Below, one piece after another: positions 1-11,443 of a stretch of DNA of 64,000 bases. The stretch covers positions 94,551,364 to 94,615,363 of the forward strand of contig NC_061115.1 in the NCBI RefSeq assembly GCF_002878395.1, written 5' to 3'. This stretch comes from Capsicum annuum. Its lineage: Eukaryota > Streptophyta > Magnoliopsida > Solanales > Solanaceae. A program made the translations under genes and the position numbers. The notes under the pieces are model-generated. The model searched no databases, had not been told where the DNA came from, and saw only the letters and a program-made list of their open reading frames with translations. The stretch's first letter is position 1. Each line of letters begins with the position of its first letter.

Positions 1-1012
1 ATCAATACCAAAAGCTGTTAAACCAAAAAACCCACTACCTAGACTCTACAATGCTACCTATACAGGTCTACCATGATGCCCATAGAAACCTCTAGAATCT
101 CTACCTCAAGAAGATTAACCTCAAAACTCACCCTGATGGTGCACCTTCTTGGCACCTTTTTGAGATACTTAAAGAATAGACTCAATCATCTTATGTAAAT
201 CCACTGTGCTCTGAAATAATGTTCAATGAACAACCATTTAATTTATAGCTAGCTAAAGAGAAACATCCAACCATTTTACAAACTTCCAAATTTTCTCAAA
301 TTCGGTGGCAAAACTGGTATAAGAATATATAGACAAGACATGAAAGTGTGCCTCATACTCTGAAATAGTCATGGAGCCCTAATCCAAGCAAACAAACTCA
401 TCCTCTCATCTGATCCCTCAGACTATAAGGCACAAACTTCTCTAAAAAGTCCTTAGCAAATGGATCCCAAGTTATCTTTAGAGAATTAAGAGGTCTGCAA
501 CTAATAAGTGACCTCTACCAATCTCTGGCTATATCTTTCAATTGATAATTAGTATAAGAAACCCCTTATAACTCAAGCGAACCAAGGTTATGAAACTTCT
601 CTCTACAATAAATTAAGAACTCATAGGCATCCTCAACCATAACACCACTGAACCTAGGAAGAACCAACTGAGTGAATCTCCCAAACCTATTTTGATCTAT
701 AGAAAACATAACTATACTTGCAACAATAAGAGACATAGAAAATCTAGCTGGCTGAGATCCCATTTGAGGAGGTGACATAGATGAAGGCTGAACTCCTAAC
801 TTCAAAATACTATACTCAGATGCCTGTACAAAAGGAATACACTCAGAGTCTATGGAGTACCATAAGAATATGTTGATGCCACTGGAGGATCTATACATAA
901 AATTGAAGGAACACCATGAAAATTCGTGCAAAAAAAAGTAAATATGATTTAAAATGCAAGGTATGAAAGGACCCACATAATAATAAAAAAATAAAAGAAG
1001 TTTCCTAAACAT
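1..1012 (-). pseudogene. Element P: gag fragment, Ty3/gypsy (Tekay/Del-like)
   Basis: Remnant of a retrotransposon capsid gene; gag would form the cytoplasmic virus-like particle. Reading leftwards, the retrotrans_gag core is visible: a PRFSG block, then EDAYEFLIYCREKFHNLG at about 570-640, then LKDIARDW followed by a stop where these proteins have WWR, then RSLISCRPLNS and a DFLEKFVPYSLRDQ block at about 400-460. The reading frame shifts and has several stops, so it is dead. It runs off the left edge, so zinc knuckle and pol are not seen. The Met-tRNA-type primer site and LTR lie just upstream (1109 and beyond). Lineage is inferred from gag similarity remembered from Solanaceae chromoviruses. 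Confidence 0.8.
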
Positions 1013-1108
1013 ATTTTATAGCCTCTCAAAGATAGATAAAAGCATCTATATACCGACCTCCGACTCTATTAGACACCTTATTCTTATATTATGAGATTAT
1101 TAAACCTA

Positions 1109-1120
1109 GCTCAAATACTA
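1109..1120 (-). other. Element P: primer binding site, initiator-Met type, decayed
   Basis: On the minus strand this reads tagtatttgagc, a decayed form of TGGTATCAGAGC, the complement of the 3' end of plant initiator tRNA-Met. It sits 3 nt from the LTR boundary and about 100 bp before the gag remnant, the expected position. Confidence 0.7.
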
Positions 1121-2232
1121 ATTTGTCATGAACCAAGACCAAAGTTCATGATGGCACTTGCTGGGGCAAGCCTTCATAAGTAAGCCTATTACCAAAATCC
1201 AAAGACAAGGCATCTAGAGTGAAGCCAAGACACACAAACATGATGATAGTAGAAATATAATCAAAGATACCAAACTAAATCCCAAAACCTAGTGTCACAA
1301 TGTAAGAACTACTAAATACATCTCAAATGTCAAAAGATACAATAATAGTTCAAAAAGGATCGAAACTCTATCTTTGAATATAAAATAAGACATGTAATAG
1401 GTAGAAAGAGGTAGTAGATCAACTTTGGAAGGCTGAATCAATTGCTACCTTAAGTATACTCTAGATACTGTTTGAATTAACTGTTGTATGGTGCTCTCAT
1501 ACATGGATCTGCACCAAAAGTTCTTAGTAGGGATAGTACGGTCCACTTGTACTCACCAGGTAACATAGGTCGACTAAGTAAAGTAAAAAATACAGCATAT
1601 AAGCATAACCTATAGGCACATCACGTACAATCAGAAAATGCCCCAAATAGTAGCCCCATCTCTACTAACAGTTCTAATATACACATATATAACAAATACA
1701 TATGGAGAAAAGAAGAACAAATATACACGTACATCAAATTTATCTACAAAGAGATTTAAGTGGTTAGCCTGAGTCCAAAAAAACTTCTAGGATTTATAAT
1801 GTTAGTACTTTTGGTTGAAAAAAAAATTTATGTTTTACCGAAAAAAGACTAAACCACATTTTCTCTACCACGAGTATACTTTTAAAGTATATTAACAAAA
1901 ATTTGGATGATTTAGAGATGTGTTATATCTGAAATTCTTTTCATTTGTTTGTGTCAGGGTATACTTTAAATTCATGATGTAAAATGAGCAGGATGCGTTA
2001 AATTTGAATAGATAAAATATGATAAGTCATACAAAATTTAAATGAGTTAAAGACCAGTGCAGGCATCCTTATAGAATTCAGGGAGCGGGTCTTCTATTTC
2101 AGCAGCTTCGGGTGGCCATCCTAGTTCAGCCACACCTCCATACAAGTAGTGAAAGATAGAACATATGGTTGATATCTTGTCAAAGATAGAAATACAATTA
2201 CAACATAAGCATAATATACGAAGTGCAATAAA

Positions 2233-2257
2233 GATGATGATGGTGATGATGATGATT
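2233..2257. repeat. Short imperfect (GAT)n microsatellite
   Basis: Imperfect GAT/GGT trinucleotide run inside the LTR of element P. No function is implied. Confidence 0.85.
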
Positions 2258-2322
2258 ATGTGATGCATGCACAAACTTTGTATACACCTTCAAAGGTAAA
2301 GCTTCCCAATGTTGGACTCAAT

Positions 2323-2335
2323 GGGGGGGGGGGGG
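2323..2335. repeat. Homopolymer run of 13 G
   Basis: Uninterrupted G13 in an AT-rich background inside LTR P. The length could be inexact because such runs are error-prone in sequencing. Confidence 0.9.
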
Positions 2336-4592
2336 TTCATCAACCTATAACAATTGATATATAATACCAATATCTATATCTCCTCTCCAGCACATACATC
2401 GCTAGAGGGTTTGAAAGATATCACTTTTTCTACCAGAAAAAGCAAGTGTTTCCAGTATTTCCATGATGGTACCAATATTTCATGAATGAATAAGATATTA
2501 GGATGTAATGCTCACAATCAACCAAAATGAGAATATCTAATATCCAACAAATATACCAACCAAATGATAAAAAATCCACTCAAATCAACCAACCATCCAT
2601 GATCTGATATAATCTAGAAACTATCAAGTGAAACATGCAATATAATGTCATAGGTACCACATAAATTCAAAAATAGGGTTTTTCCCACCAAAAATAGTAA
2701 AACCAAACATATATATATTAATACCAGGATACAAATCATATAAGACCCCACACAGTCACACATAAATATTATGCACATAGGCCCCCATATGGGAACATAA
2801 ATCACTTAAAATATTTTCCATGATACAAACCCATACCCATAGCATGATTTTACATTATTATTAACTATCCAACCCAGTCTAAAGATAGTTAAGCCATAAC
2901 CTACCTAGAATATCAAAAATTGATCTAAAAGCCTTTAACCCGGCCTCACGAATAGATCCAACATCAAATAAAACATACAAGTGCAAAATCTATGCATAGA
3001 AAAGCCAACAATACTCAAATTGCCCATTTTTGAGTCAAGGTTAAAATGGACCTTCAAAATGAGTTTTCAGAAAAGAAGGGTAAAACTATAATTTTATTTT
3101 AGAAATATGTTCTTCCCATACTCATAGGAGTCTACAGCTAAAATCCCATGAAAAATGAGTTAAAAGCAGCGTTCAAAGCCAAGAAAAACCATTTTCAAGC
3201 TTTACTAGCAAAAACCCCAAAACCCATTTTAAACTTCAAGAATTTGAAGTTGTTTTGAAGATGAAATAGAGACAAAAAATGATAATTATAAGAGTATAAA
3301 CTACCCATGAATGAAATATCAAAAACCCTTTTTGGAATCGTCCAAATTAGAGCCCCCAAGCCCCAAAAAGGTTAAAAATAGGGTTTTGATTGTCAACTTA
3401 GATAGAAATCATGAAAAATATAATAAAAAGTTATTGGTAAATAGGAAAAATAGAGTTCTAAGTTGAAAGACAATGATTCTATGAGTAAAATGCATTGAAA
3501 ATCATCAAAATCGGAGCTTCCTAGCTTCTAAAATGTCAAAAATATGAAATTGGGGGGTGTTATACTTAGTGATGATCACTTATGCGACCTGGTCAAATGG
3601 TCAGAATGTTGCTTACATGACTAAAGTTCACGTACGTGATCACACCACCACCAATAATTTAAAGACTTATTTTTGACCTCTGAAACTTATTTGGAACCAT
3701 ATGAGCATGGTCCAATAGTGAAATTTGATTGTAAAACAATTCCGGATCCCATGGAATCATCAAATCTACTAAAAATGTCATTAATATAAAATTGAATCTC
3801 GATACCCTATTTACACAATTTTAAAACCAAGAATCAAAATGGGATCTGAAAGCCATGAAACTGAACCAACCCCGCTACTAACCCAAATTAAACATTTTGG
3901 ATCCAATGGAAATATAAGATTTTAGAAAAAAAATATTATGTTTACAAAGTTGACCCTCAAAATCTAATTTCATAACTTTCCAAATCGAGAGTCCAAATGA
4001 TATATAAAAGTCATAATACCATACCAACTATGTTACCATCCAAAAATTAATGTTTTGGATCTACTGGAGCAATATGTTTTGCCATCCAATGCACATATCA
4101 ATATATATTGACCAAAGTCAACTATAAGGCTTTTTAAGCTACTAAAAACAACAAACTCTTACAAATCACATTAAAATTCATTATAAACTATGCCAATCAT
4201 CTCCTAACTTCAAAAATTTCACAAAGCAACCATGAGGAAGGGTAAAATGGTCAAATCACATAAAAATAAATAATTCACATAAACCATCAAAAATTAAGTA
4301 ATTAAAATCATGACTATGGAAATGGATGAGTGTGGGGTGGAGGAGATCAAACCTCTAATTACCTCTTTGAACACTATCATGGAGTTGCCCAAGGTTATAA
4401 CTAAGACCAAAATTAAGAAATATGAAAAGCAACCTTAAAAGGTAGGTGTAGAAAGAGCTACATACCTTGCGAGTAAGCACTTAAGAGGTCAAAAAATGAA
4501 AAGAAGATAGGGTTCAAGTAGGAGAAAGAGGATGAGAGACTACGGTTGAAAGTTATGATATAAGTCGTGCCATGATAATAAATTAAACGCTA

Positions 4593-4610
4593 CTTAGGAG
4601 GCAACCCAAG
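4593..4610 (+). promoter_or_regulatory. Conserved post-integrase hairpin (copy in L)
   Basis: Potential RNA stem-loop: stem CTTAGG / CCCAAG (one A-C mismatch) around the loop AGGCAA. The same loop with different, compensating stem bases recurs at 16952, 29541, 29624 and 56223, always after integrase or in its place. Function unknown. Confidence 0.6.
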
Positions 4611-6451
4611 TTAATATTGTTACTTTAACTTTTTCTTAGTTTTTATTTAGTATCACCCTCGTTTTTCTTGTTGAATGTTAACAAGTTTAAGGGAAGTCTG
4701 AGTATCAAAGATCTTAGCTGAGAAGCATGGAAAAAGCTGAGTGTAGGATCCTCCAGACCCATTTGATGGTTATGATGATACTAGGTAGGACTAGAGGCCT
4801 CAAGGAGTACTTTTGTCCTTACTTTTAAGTTGTATTTTAAGGACATAATGTGATTTAAGAGTGGGGTGGGGAATAATTTTTATTGTTTAGGGTGAAGTGT
4901 TGCTATAGGATTTTAAGATTTTTTTTTTGTTTTTGACTAAATTTTTAAAAAGTACAGAAAGATTTTATCTTTGGTTCTTTTCTATTTTTTTGTTGGTGTC
5001 TTTTTAGTAGAAACACACTTCACTTACCCCTTGATTTTTCTTTTTTGTTCTTTTCTGAAGGGGCGCCCTTTGAACCCAATATCCCTTTTGAATTTGTAGG
5101 GGTAATTTTAAAATATTTGTTATTAGGAATAAATGAGATGTTCTTGCTAAGTTCTATGTATGATTACATGATAAAGTTGTTTTTGAATGTGAAAATATGT
5201 CTAATAAGTTGAATGACTTCTTTGAGACACCTAGACTCAGTTATATGACTCTTGTGTGATGTTGGCTTAATTGTGAATTCTTGATATTTCTTGGGTGAGA
5301 GTCTATAGATATCCTTCATAATTTAAGCATGTTCCATGTGTCAGTGAGGTTTTCTACTATATTCCTCATTGTATATTAGTGTCTAGAACTTGCCTGGTAT
5401 GTTAGCAAAGCGAAATAAATAATGTTAAACATTAGGTTTAAGAGATGATATAGGTATTTCTTTGATAGCCATGTTTTATTCCCTCTTTATCTACACTTAC
5501 TGTATGAACTTGGTGAGCCCCATTGAGTCTTTAGCATATTTCTTAGTAGCCTTATATGTAGCTTATCCCCTTTCTTTAAATTGACCATAATTTGATCCAA
5601 AACTTCTAGGTGCTTTAGTTGAAAAAATTAAGATGTTGAGGAGTGTAAACTTGATGAAGGAGAAAGGTGAAAGCGAAGATCCAAAATAGTAGCCATTGGT
5701 GTTTTGAAAATATTTATATGTTCTGGTTGGGAGGAATGTAATAAAAAAACAAATTGGTCAAAAAATGAATCACACGTTGATAACAAATAGTCCCTACTTA
5801 AGATGCGTTAACTGGCTAAAAGAGATGTGGCAAAACAAAAAAGAAGAGAGAAAGTAAAAGTGGTGAAAATTGGTTAGTTAGAGAGGAGTTTAATGTAAAG
5901 TGTGATGTATTAAAGTACTTTGGGAAGATAGTCACTCTTACTGGCCAAAATAGTTCCTACTTATCTCTTAGCCTACATTACAACCCCTAAAGTCTTATTT
6001 GATATTAAGCCTTGATATTCTTATATTAGTGGAGTACTACACTAAGGGCAAGATTATGATTCATCTTATGTGACATGTGAATTCTTTGTGAGATTGAGAA
6101 AACTTTGATTCTTACACCCATTCCTATGATGAATTATATATTTTTGAGTAAATATGGGTGACTCTCTTGTGGTGAGGGAAAATATTTGATGGTGGTTAGG
6201 TCATTTGTGTGATCTCTTGGTTGAGTAATATTCATGAGTTTGCCAACTTGGTAGAGTCAATTCTTTATGTTAGGAAGTTTTGAAATAGTGTTCATGAGTT
6301 TTCAATTTAATATAACATATGTGCTTGGGAACTTGCTATTAATATAGTCATTGTAGTCCTAGATTAAGTGTCTTAGTTGTATTAGTGATGTCAGAGTCTT
6401 ACTTGTTGGTGCTTAATGTAAAGATTTGTTCAAATACAAATGAGGCTTTAA

Positions 6452-6462
6452 GTATGGGGTGG
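6452..6462 (+). other. Element L: polypurine tract
   Basis: Purine-rich tatggggtgg directly before an LTR starting TGAT. This is the expected plus-strand primer site for reverse transcription. Confidence 0.65.
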
Positions 6463-8025
6463 TGATCTTAAGCGTATTTATACTCCTATGTGTCATTATC
6501 TATGCAAGTTTAGCTTAGTTTATCTTGGTGTGCTTAATGATGTATTAACGGTGTAATTTTGTATTTATGTGTTAATTTACATTGTCATAGTGTTTAAGGT
6601 TATTTAAAAAAAGTTAAGTGTTAAAATGATCAAATCGAGTTTTGACGAGAAAACTTGCAGTGCTAGCTTGAGCTATACTTGTTCTAGTGTACTTTGATGA
6701 GCTCTGTTGTGTTGTATGAACTAATTAATTTTATATGATATTTTATGAGACTATTGAAGCTGTTTCGGAATCTAATTAAATCCTATAAACAAGTCATAGG
6801 AAGTGGGGAAACAAGGATTAAATGTGAGACAAGATAGGAACTTAAACATAGAGAATCCTCCTTTTTTGGGAATGCCTTGTGCCATACCCCCTAAATAAAG
6901 GTATATGGTGTGTGATTCACCCCATAGGGAGACCCATACTTCTAATCCTTTATTTTAGTGAGCGACTTACCCCCCAATTCCCGCCTTTAGGCTTGCAACA
7001 CGAGGCCTCTCCTAGGATGTACAAAAGCTTATTTTTATGTCTTTTAACTGAGGGGAAATGTTGTGAATTCATATAATTTAATCTTGTTCTGCCAATGGAC
7101 GACCTAATAAATATATAAAGATTACTTAGTGACAATTATACCTCATCTTTGGATCAATGGATGAATTAGATAGGAGACAAGACATCAAGGGGCTCAAACT
7201 AGGGTTCTTTGTTCGTTAACTTTACTTTCTTATTGTTTTTCTTTATGAAATCATCTATAGTGATTGTTTGTAAGACTATGAGTGTATAAAAAATCTCATT
7301 CTAGGGTTTAGTCTACATACATGAGTGTGTAATTATGATTTTATTGTTGGTTTATATGTTTATCAAGTATGTGATTGTTCTTGCATTCTTATTTTACTAT
7401 TCTAAAGCGTCAAGAAATTTAGGATAAATATAAGTTCCAAAACGAATTGACCATAGGAAAGGAGGGAAAAAATGAAGAATTTAAGGAGTGTGTATCATAT
7501 CTTTAATTATTATATATTAATTATTAAAGGGTGATTTGTGGTTAGGATAGAGATATACCTAAACACCCCACTTGGTTAATGAAATGAGAAAATAGTTTAA
7601 TGTACCCAATTTAAAGACTCATATGCCCCCTCAATGATGTATTTTTACATTTCATTTGGGTAGATGACTTATAGTATTACCATTCCCATGTTATAATATA
7701 AAACTCATAAATCAATAATCATGATAAACACCAACACAGTTAGAAACCATGGTTATGCATGAATGTGCAGTATGTTTCAACCCTGGAAGCTCTCTATATA
7801 TTGTTTACAATCCAAATTTTATATCGTTGTTATTTCTTATTTATTAGTTATACTTAAAAAGTTCATACTCTAATTACATACTCACACGTATTTACTATCA
7901 TTAGTAACACTAAAATTGGATAGTTTTCTAAGACCCAAGTCCCTATGGGATCGATATTCGACTTGAAAGGCCCATTATATTACTAGAATGACCACGTACA
8001 CTTGTGTGTGTGGTTGGACGCAACA
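6463..8025 (+). repeat. Element L: 3' LTR, about 1.56 kb
   Basis: It begins tgatcttaagcg directly after the polypurine tract and ends near gacgcaaca, where the minus-strand gag of K starts. The first bases TGAT are shared with LTRs A, B, C and H. At 7944-7957, about 75 nt from the end, it has tatgggatcgatattcga, the position and type of the tRNA T-arm complement seen in F, E and G. Short ORFs inside it on both strands are chance ORFs. The partner 5' LTR is outside the window. Confidence 0.7.
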
Positions 8026-8027
8026 CA

Positions 8028-9415
8028 AAGCTTCCATCTTTGCATTACTAGACTTAAAATCACAAATCCCTAGTGGAACATAAGAGCCACTCTTGTCATT
8101 ATAATTATCTTTCTGCTTCCAATCACCATCTCTATCCCTACTATTGTCTATATACCCAAACCTATTATAGTTTTCTCCATAACAGTTCCGACCTTAATAC
8201 CCTTTCCTAGAATTCCAATTATCTTGATTAGACCCTTGGCCCTTGGATAAAAAACCCTCTACCCCTCTATAAATATATTAGCCTCTTTTTAAGAGTTTGA
8301 ATCTTCATATCTAGAAGACTTACTTCGTACAACCACTGTATTGACTTATTCTGCTCTAGCCATTGTAAATCTCTTAGTCAATAACCTAATCTCAATCCTT
8401 AATTATGCCAACTCTTAATCCACTATCTCTTCTAGTGGTCGCTGCTCATTGGAGGATCCAATTGCATAAGTAATGACTGATCTATATACCTCTAAAATAT
8501 GCCACCCTCTGTTGGTTTTCATAATCTGATCTAATATCTCAGAAGCATACTTCCATTGTATACTCATGAAGCCTCAACATGTGATATAGTCTTCTACAAC
8601 CTTCATATTAGCATTCTAGGCTCTGTATAATATCCATAGCAAGTTTCTACCAGTGATCTAGTGATTTGTTAGATTCTGTAGCTTCTTCTTGAACGTCAAT
8701 CATGTGTCACATTGTGCCAGTTAATGTAACTATCAGAAGTTATATAATTCATGTTTCAATTATAACATTCTGGAGGGCAGGAAAAATCTATCCAAGAACT
8801 AAGTCCTTAATTTGTTTCTAGTAATAGATCCATTGAGAAATTCACATAACCATGGAATAGTTTCTCCCATTAGAGAGAAAAGAAATAACCTTAGTCAGAT
8901 AGCCTACTGACTTACTCCAGGTAAATTATATGAAGTGTAGATTCCCATAAAGTTAATGATATGAATATTTACATCATTAGTATGAGGGCCAAAACACACT
9001 TCTTCAAATTCAGTAGCCGGATCATCTAACTCGTCATGTTAAACTTAGTAACTTGAGGCAATTCTAGCAGAATGATAACACGAGTTTCAATCAACTCTAC
9101 ATAACCCAAATCCTCGTCTACATTGTCATATCCATGCAGATACTGTTGGAGAGGCTCTTGTCCTCTATTTCTTCTCAATTCCTCCCCCGCATCAAATCTA
9201 GCTAGATTATCTCCCTTTTTTTGTCTAGACCTTTCTTCCCTAGCAACCCATTGGGCAACTGCATGCATAGTATTTTTCTCATCCATTAACTAAGCAATGA
9301 CTTATTTTGTAGTTACCTAAACTTCAGGCTGTTGTAGTGGCTGATTCAAATTTGCTGGGTCACCATAAACCCCCCTCTCTCTCCAAGCAGGGCTTGTTGA
9401 TCATGAACTACCTCC
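8028..9415 (-). pseudogene. Element K: gag, interrupted (C-terminal part), Athila/Tat type
   Basis: Capsid gene remnant of the outermost element. Reading from 9415 leftwards there is a Q/P-rich N-terminal part (AQWVAREERSRQKKGDN near 9200), then the gag core with FPLSLMGETIPWLCE near 8880 and a DRFF block near 8800, then an N/Y/G/R-rich tail typical of Athila/Tat gag near 8050-8250. Several stops and frame changes are present. The frame is open right up to LTR C at 9421, and the missing N-terminus with its PBS and LTR is at 63154-64000, which shows that C/E was inserted into this gag. The low end is cut by LTR L. Confidence 0.75.
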
Positions 9416-9420
9416 CTCTT
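9416..9420. repeat. Target-site duplication of C/E, low side (ctctt)
   Basis: Five bases next to the TG end of LTR C. The matching bases beyond LTR E at 63154-63158 are ctctc (4 of 5 identical). On both sides the flank is gag of element K. Confidence 0.55.
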
Positions 9421-10855
9421 TGTTACGCCCAAACTGTCACTCCCTTTTTAAGAAGTGTAAGTGGTTATTGTCAAATATATAACCCAAAAAAGGTTGGTAT
9501 AGAAGCCCATAGGGAATAGGATGTTAATAAAGTTGTATGTAGATTAATTGGCAATTAGTCATCAATTTCGATAAAGTAGGGTTTTTTTTACAACATTGAA
9601 TAAGTAATTATGGTATGTAAAAATGGCAACACATTATCTGTAACATATTATCAATTAAGAAAGAGTGAACTAGGATTATGTTCACATTGATGTTTGATCA
9701 CTTTTGGATTATAGGGTATATGAATTTACACAAATGTAAGCAATTATATGGACAATGCAGTCAATTATACATATAAGTGTTTCCCAACCTTCAAAGATGG
9801 TTTTCACCTTAATTCTTTCAAACTTAAGGTGATGAAATAATAATTCAACATAATCCCCAAGAGATTAATCTGGTTAAAGTGCTAATCTTTATTTAGAGGT
9901 TGGTAACTCTAAAATTTTGCTACTAATCTATTTTCCCACCATTAACTTCTTTACTTAATCAAACAAAGTTTTAGGGTATGTTCTAAAGTTTGCAATAATG
10001 AGAACCCATTAAAATAAAGAGAACAAAAATATAATCACAAGTATATTAGAAATTCAATAACCTATAACCCTAGAAGTGAAATTCCACCAAGGATTCCATA
10101 ACGCTAGTTATGGAGTTTTAACCACTCGTGATAAAAAGATAGATGAAAAATATTGATTTCATATATTGAAGATTAGAGCTTACAATGTAGAATTTCAGAA
10201 TTTGAATCTAAGTTAAAATGAAGAATTTATGTGTTTCTATCTCCAAAATTATTTCTCAGGAACAAAATACGTTACAAAATTAGCCCCCAGTCCAAGATAC
10301 CTATTCTAAAGGCTAGACTAGGTAATTATAGGCTCAAAAAAAGTAGGAATTTGATTTTCAAATATAGGCTATCGCATCATGGGTGATGGGTGACGACTGA
10401 AGGGATTGTCTCTTAGATAGGCGATAGATCGTCGGAGGAACTGTCGCCTACTTCTAAAATGGATCTGTTCTACATGAGTTGTAATGAATTTAGTGATGAT
10501 CCATTACTCATCTGATGACCTATTTCCCTAATCGTTGCTTTTTTTGAAATTTCCATGGATTTTTTTTCACTTGACTACTTGGGTGACGGTCCATTGCAAC
10601 CTTGATGGCCCATCAACTGGATGTCACCCATCTTCCGCTTTCACTTTTTTTTTGGTTCTTGGTGATGGATAGATCTATGGTACGTTAGGCACTATGTCTT
10701 AGGTCTTATTAGTTTAAAGTTCCTATTTTTCCTACCCTTGAGTTTGATTCCTGAGAACAAGCACAAAACACATTAAAAACACTAAGGGTTGCTGGAAAAC
10801 ATGCAATTATCCATCTATTAATATGCAAAATGTACCGTCATGAGCCGATACATCA
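9421..10855 (-). repeat. Element C/E: 3' LTR (LTR C)
   Basis: Low end TGTTACGCCCAAAC aligns to TGATATGCCCAAAC at 61747. The high end gatacatca aligns to gtacatta at 63153 and is followed by a polypurine tract. It therefore acts as the 3' LTR of the element to its right, although gag of K abuts its left side. The TATA-like box is decayed (10323-10330, against an intact tatttata in LTR E). Confidence 0.75.
10366..10690. promoter_or_regulatory. Word array in LTR C (gatggtccatcac type)
   Basis: Repeated and inverted short words around GATGG, CCATC, GGTGAC and ATCGTC, e.g. gatgggtgacgac, gacggtccattg, gatggcccatcaac, gatggatag. It lies just upstream (element sense) of the TATA-like site at 10323-10330. 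The homologous array is in LTR E, and the same words recur at 44350-44670 and 55770-56100. Confidence 0.6.
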
Positions 10856-11443
10856 ACACCCTTAACTTAGGATGATTTTTTGTCCTCAGGCAACTTAACA
10901 CTTTATCATACCCGTATCCAGAACTAGAAAGAATAAGCAGTAGTTGGAAATAGCATGATCCCAAACTTGTACTGACCATATATATATACAAGTTATTTAC
11001 CAATTAAATAGTAGGGATCTACTCATGGCATTACACTCTGGATAAGTTATATAACATACACTTAAGAAACCTAATCTAAAAATTAGAAACCACAAGTATC
11101 ATTCACATACTCTCACAGCAAAGAAGTCCTTTTCACAGAGATCAAATTAATTCGAGATATATAATTTAAATCTGTCACACTCAAAACAACTTCAAATAAT
11201 GTATACAAAACACCATAACGTTGCCCGTACCGTTCTATGAAACTCAAAAGCTGATTGACAAGGTTCACTATAAGACTTTATTTGGCTTGTAGTGAAGGCT
11301 TGGGTGTAGGTAAGGTTTAATTCTATAACAGAGACTCAACCTTTCTTTCCATCATTACCACCTATTTGATTTATTTTACAATTCATCCTTTCCATTCCTT
11401 ATATACTTATCCCTTCCTTCTTGTTTAGTGTATGACATTGATA
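10856..11443 (-). mobile_element. Element C/E: polypurine tract and first part of 3' untranslated region
   Basis: The first 11 bases on the minus strand read gttaagggtgt, the polypurine tract. The next stretch includes tttgtcctcaggcaac, also found after LTR F at about 23020, and the block ggcttgtagtgaaggcttggg near 11300, matched near 13340 (A-B) and 23490 (F). No coding sequence. It stops where LTR A begins and seems to resume at 20820. Confidence 0.65.

Larger units (their letters stand above)
1124..4555 (-). repeat. Element P: 5' LTR, about 3.4 kb
   Basis: The low end is fixed by the primer site and starts with tgtcatgaacc. The high end is approximate: from about 4563 the sequence is clearly the conserved post-integrase block of plus-strand element L, so P is inserted in L. 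The LTR has no coding capacity. It includes a GAT-rich microsatellite, a 13-G run, and near 3577-3650 a patch of repeated gtgatcac/atgacc-like words like the arrays in the other LTRs here. The 3' LTR is off the left edge. I see no host gene in this stretch. Confidence 0.6.
4563..6462 (+). mobile_element. Element L: post-integrase and 3' internal region, Athila/Tat type
   Basis: The segment starts with the block gtcgtgccatga...taaa...cgct and its hairpin (4593-4610), which follows integrase in the other Athila/Tat-type elements of this window. A purine-rich gtggggtgggg stretch occurs near 4863. The region ends at a polypurine tract and the LTR at 6463. I found no convincing coding sequence in these 1.9 kb; the second ORF seen in F, A-B and C/E is absent or unrecognisable. 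Everything 5' of the block (gag, pol) has been displaced by the insertion of P and lies outside the window. Confidence 0.7.

Noticed and set aside
6879..7076. 65-codon plus-strand ORF and its minus-strand counterpart
   Set aside because: Both lie inside LTR L, overlap each other on opposite strands and show no domain; chance ORFs.
9337..9519. 60-codon plus-strand ORF
   Set aside because: It spans the junction of K gag and LTR C, so it cannot be an ancestral gene.
9421..10855. LTR C as the 5' LTR of the gag at 8028-9415
   Set aside because: No PBS lies between them, the gag frame runs straight into the LTR, and a polypurine tract is on the LTR's other side, so it is a 3' LTR of a different element.
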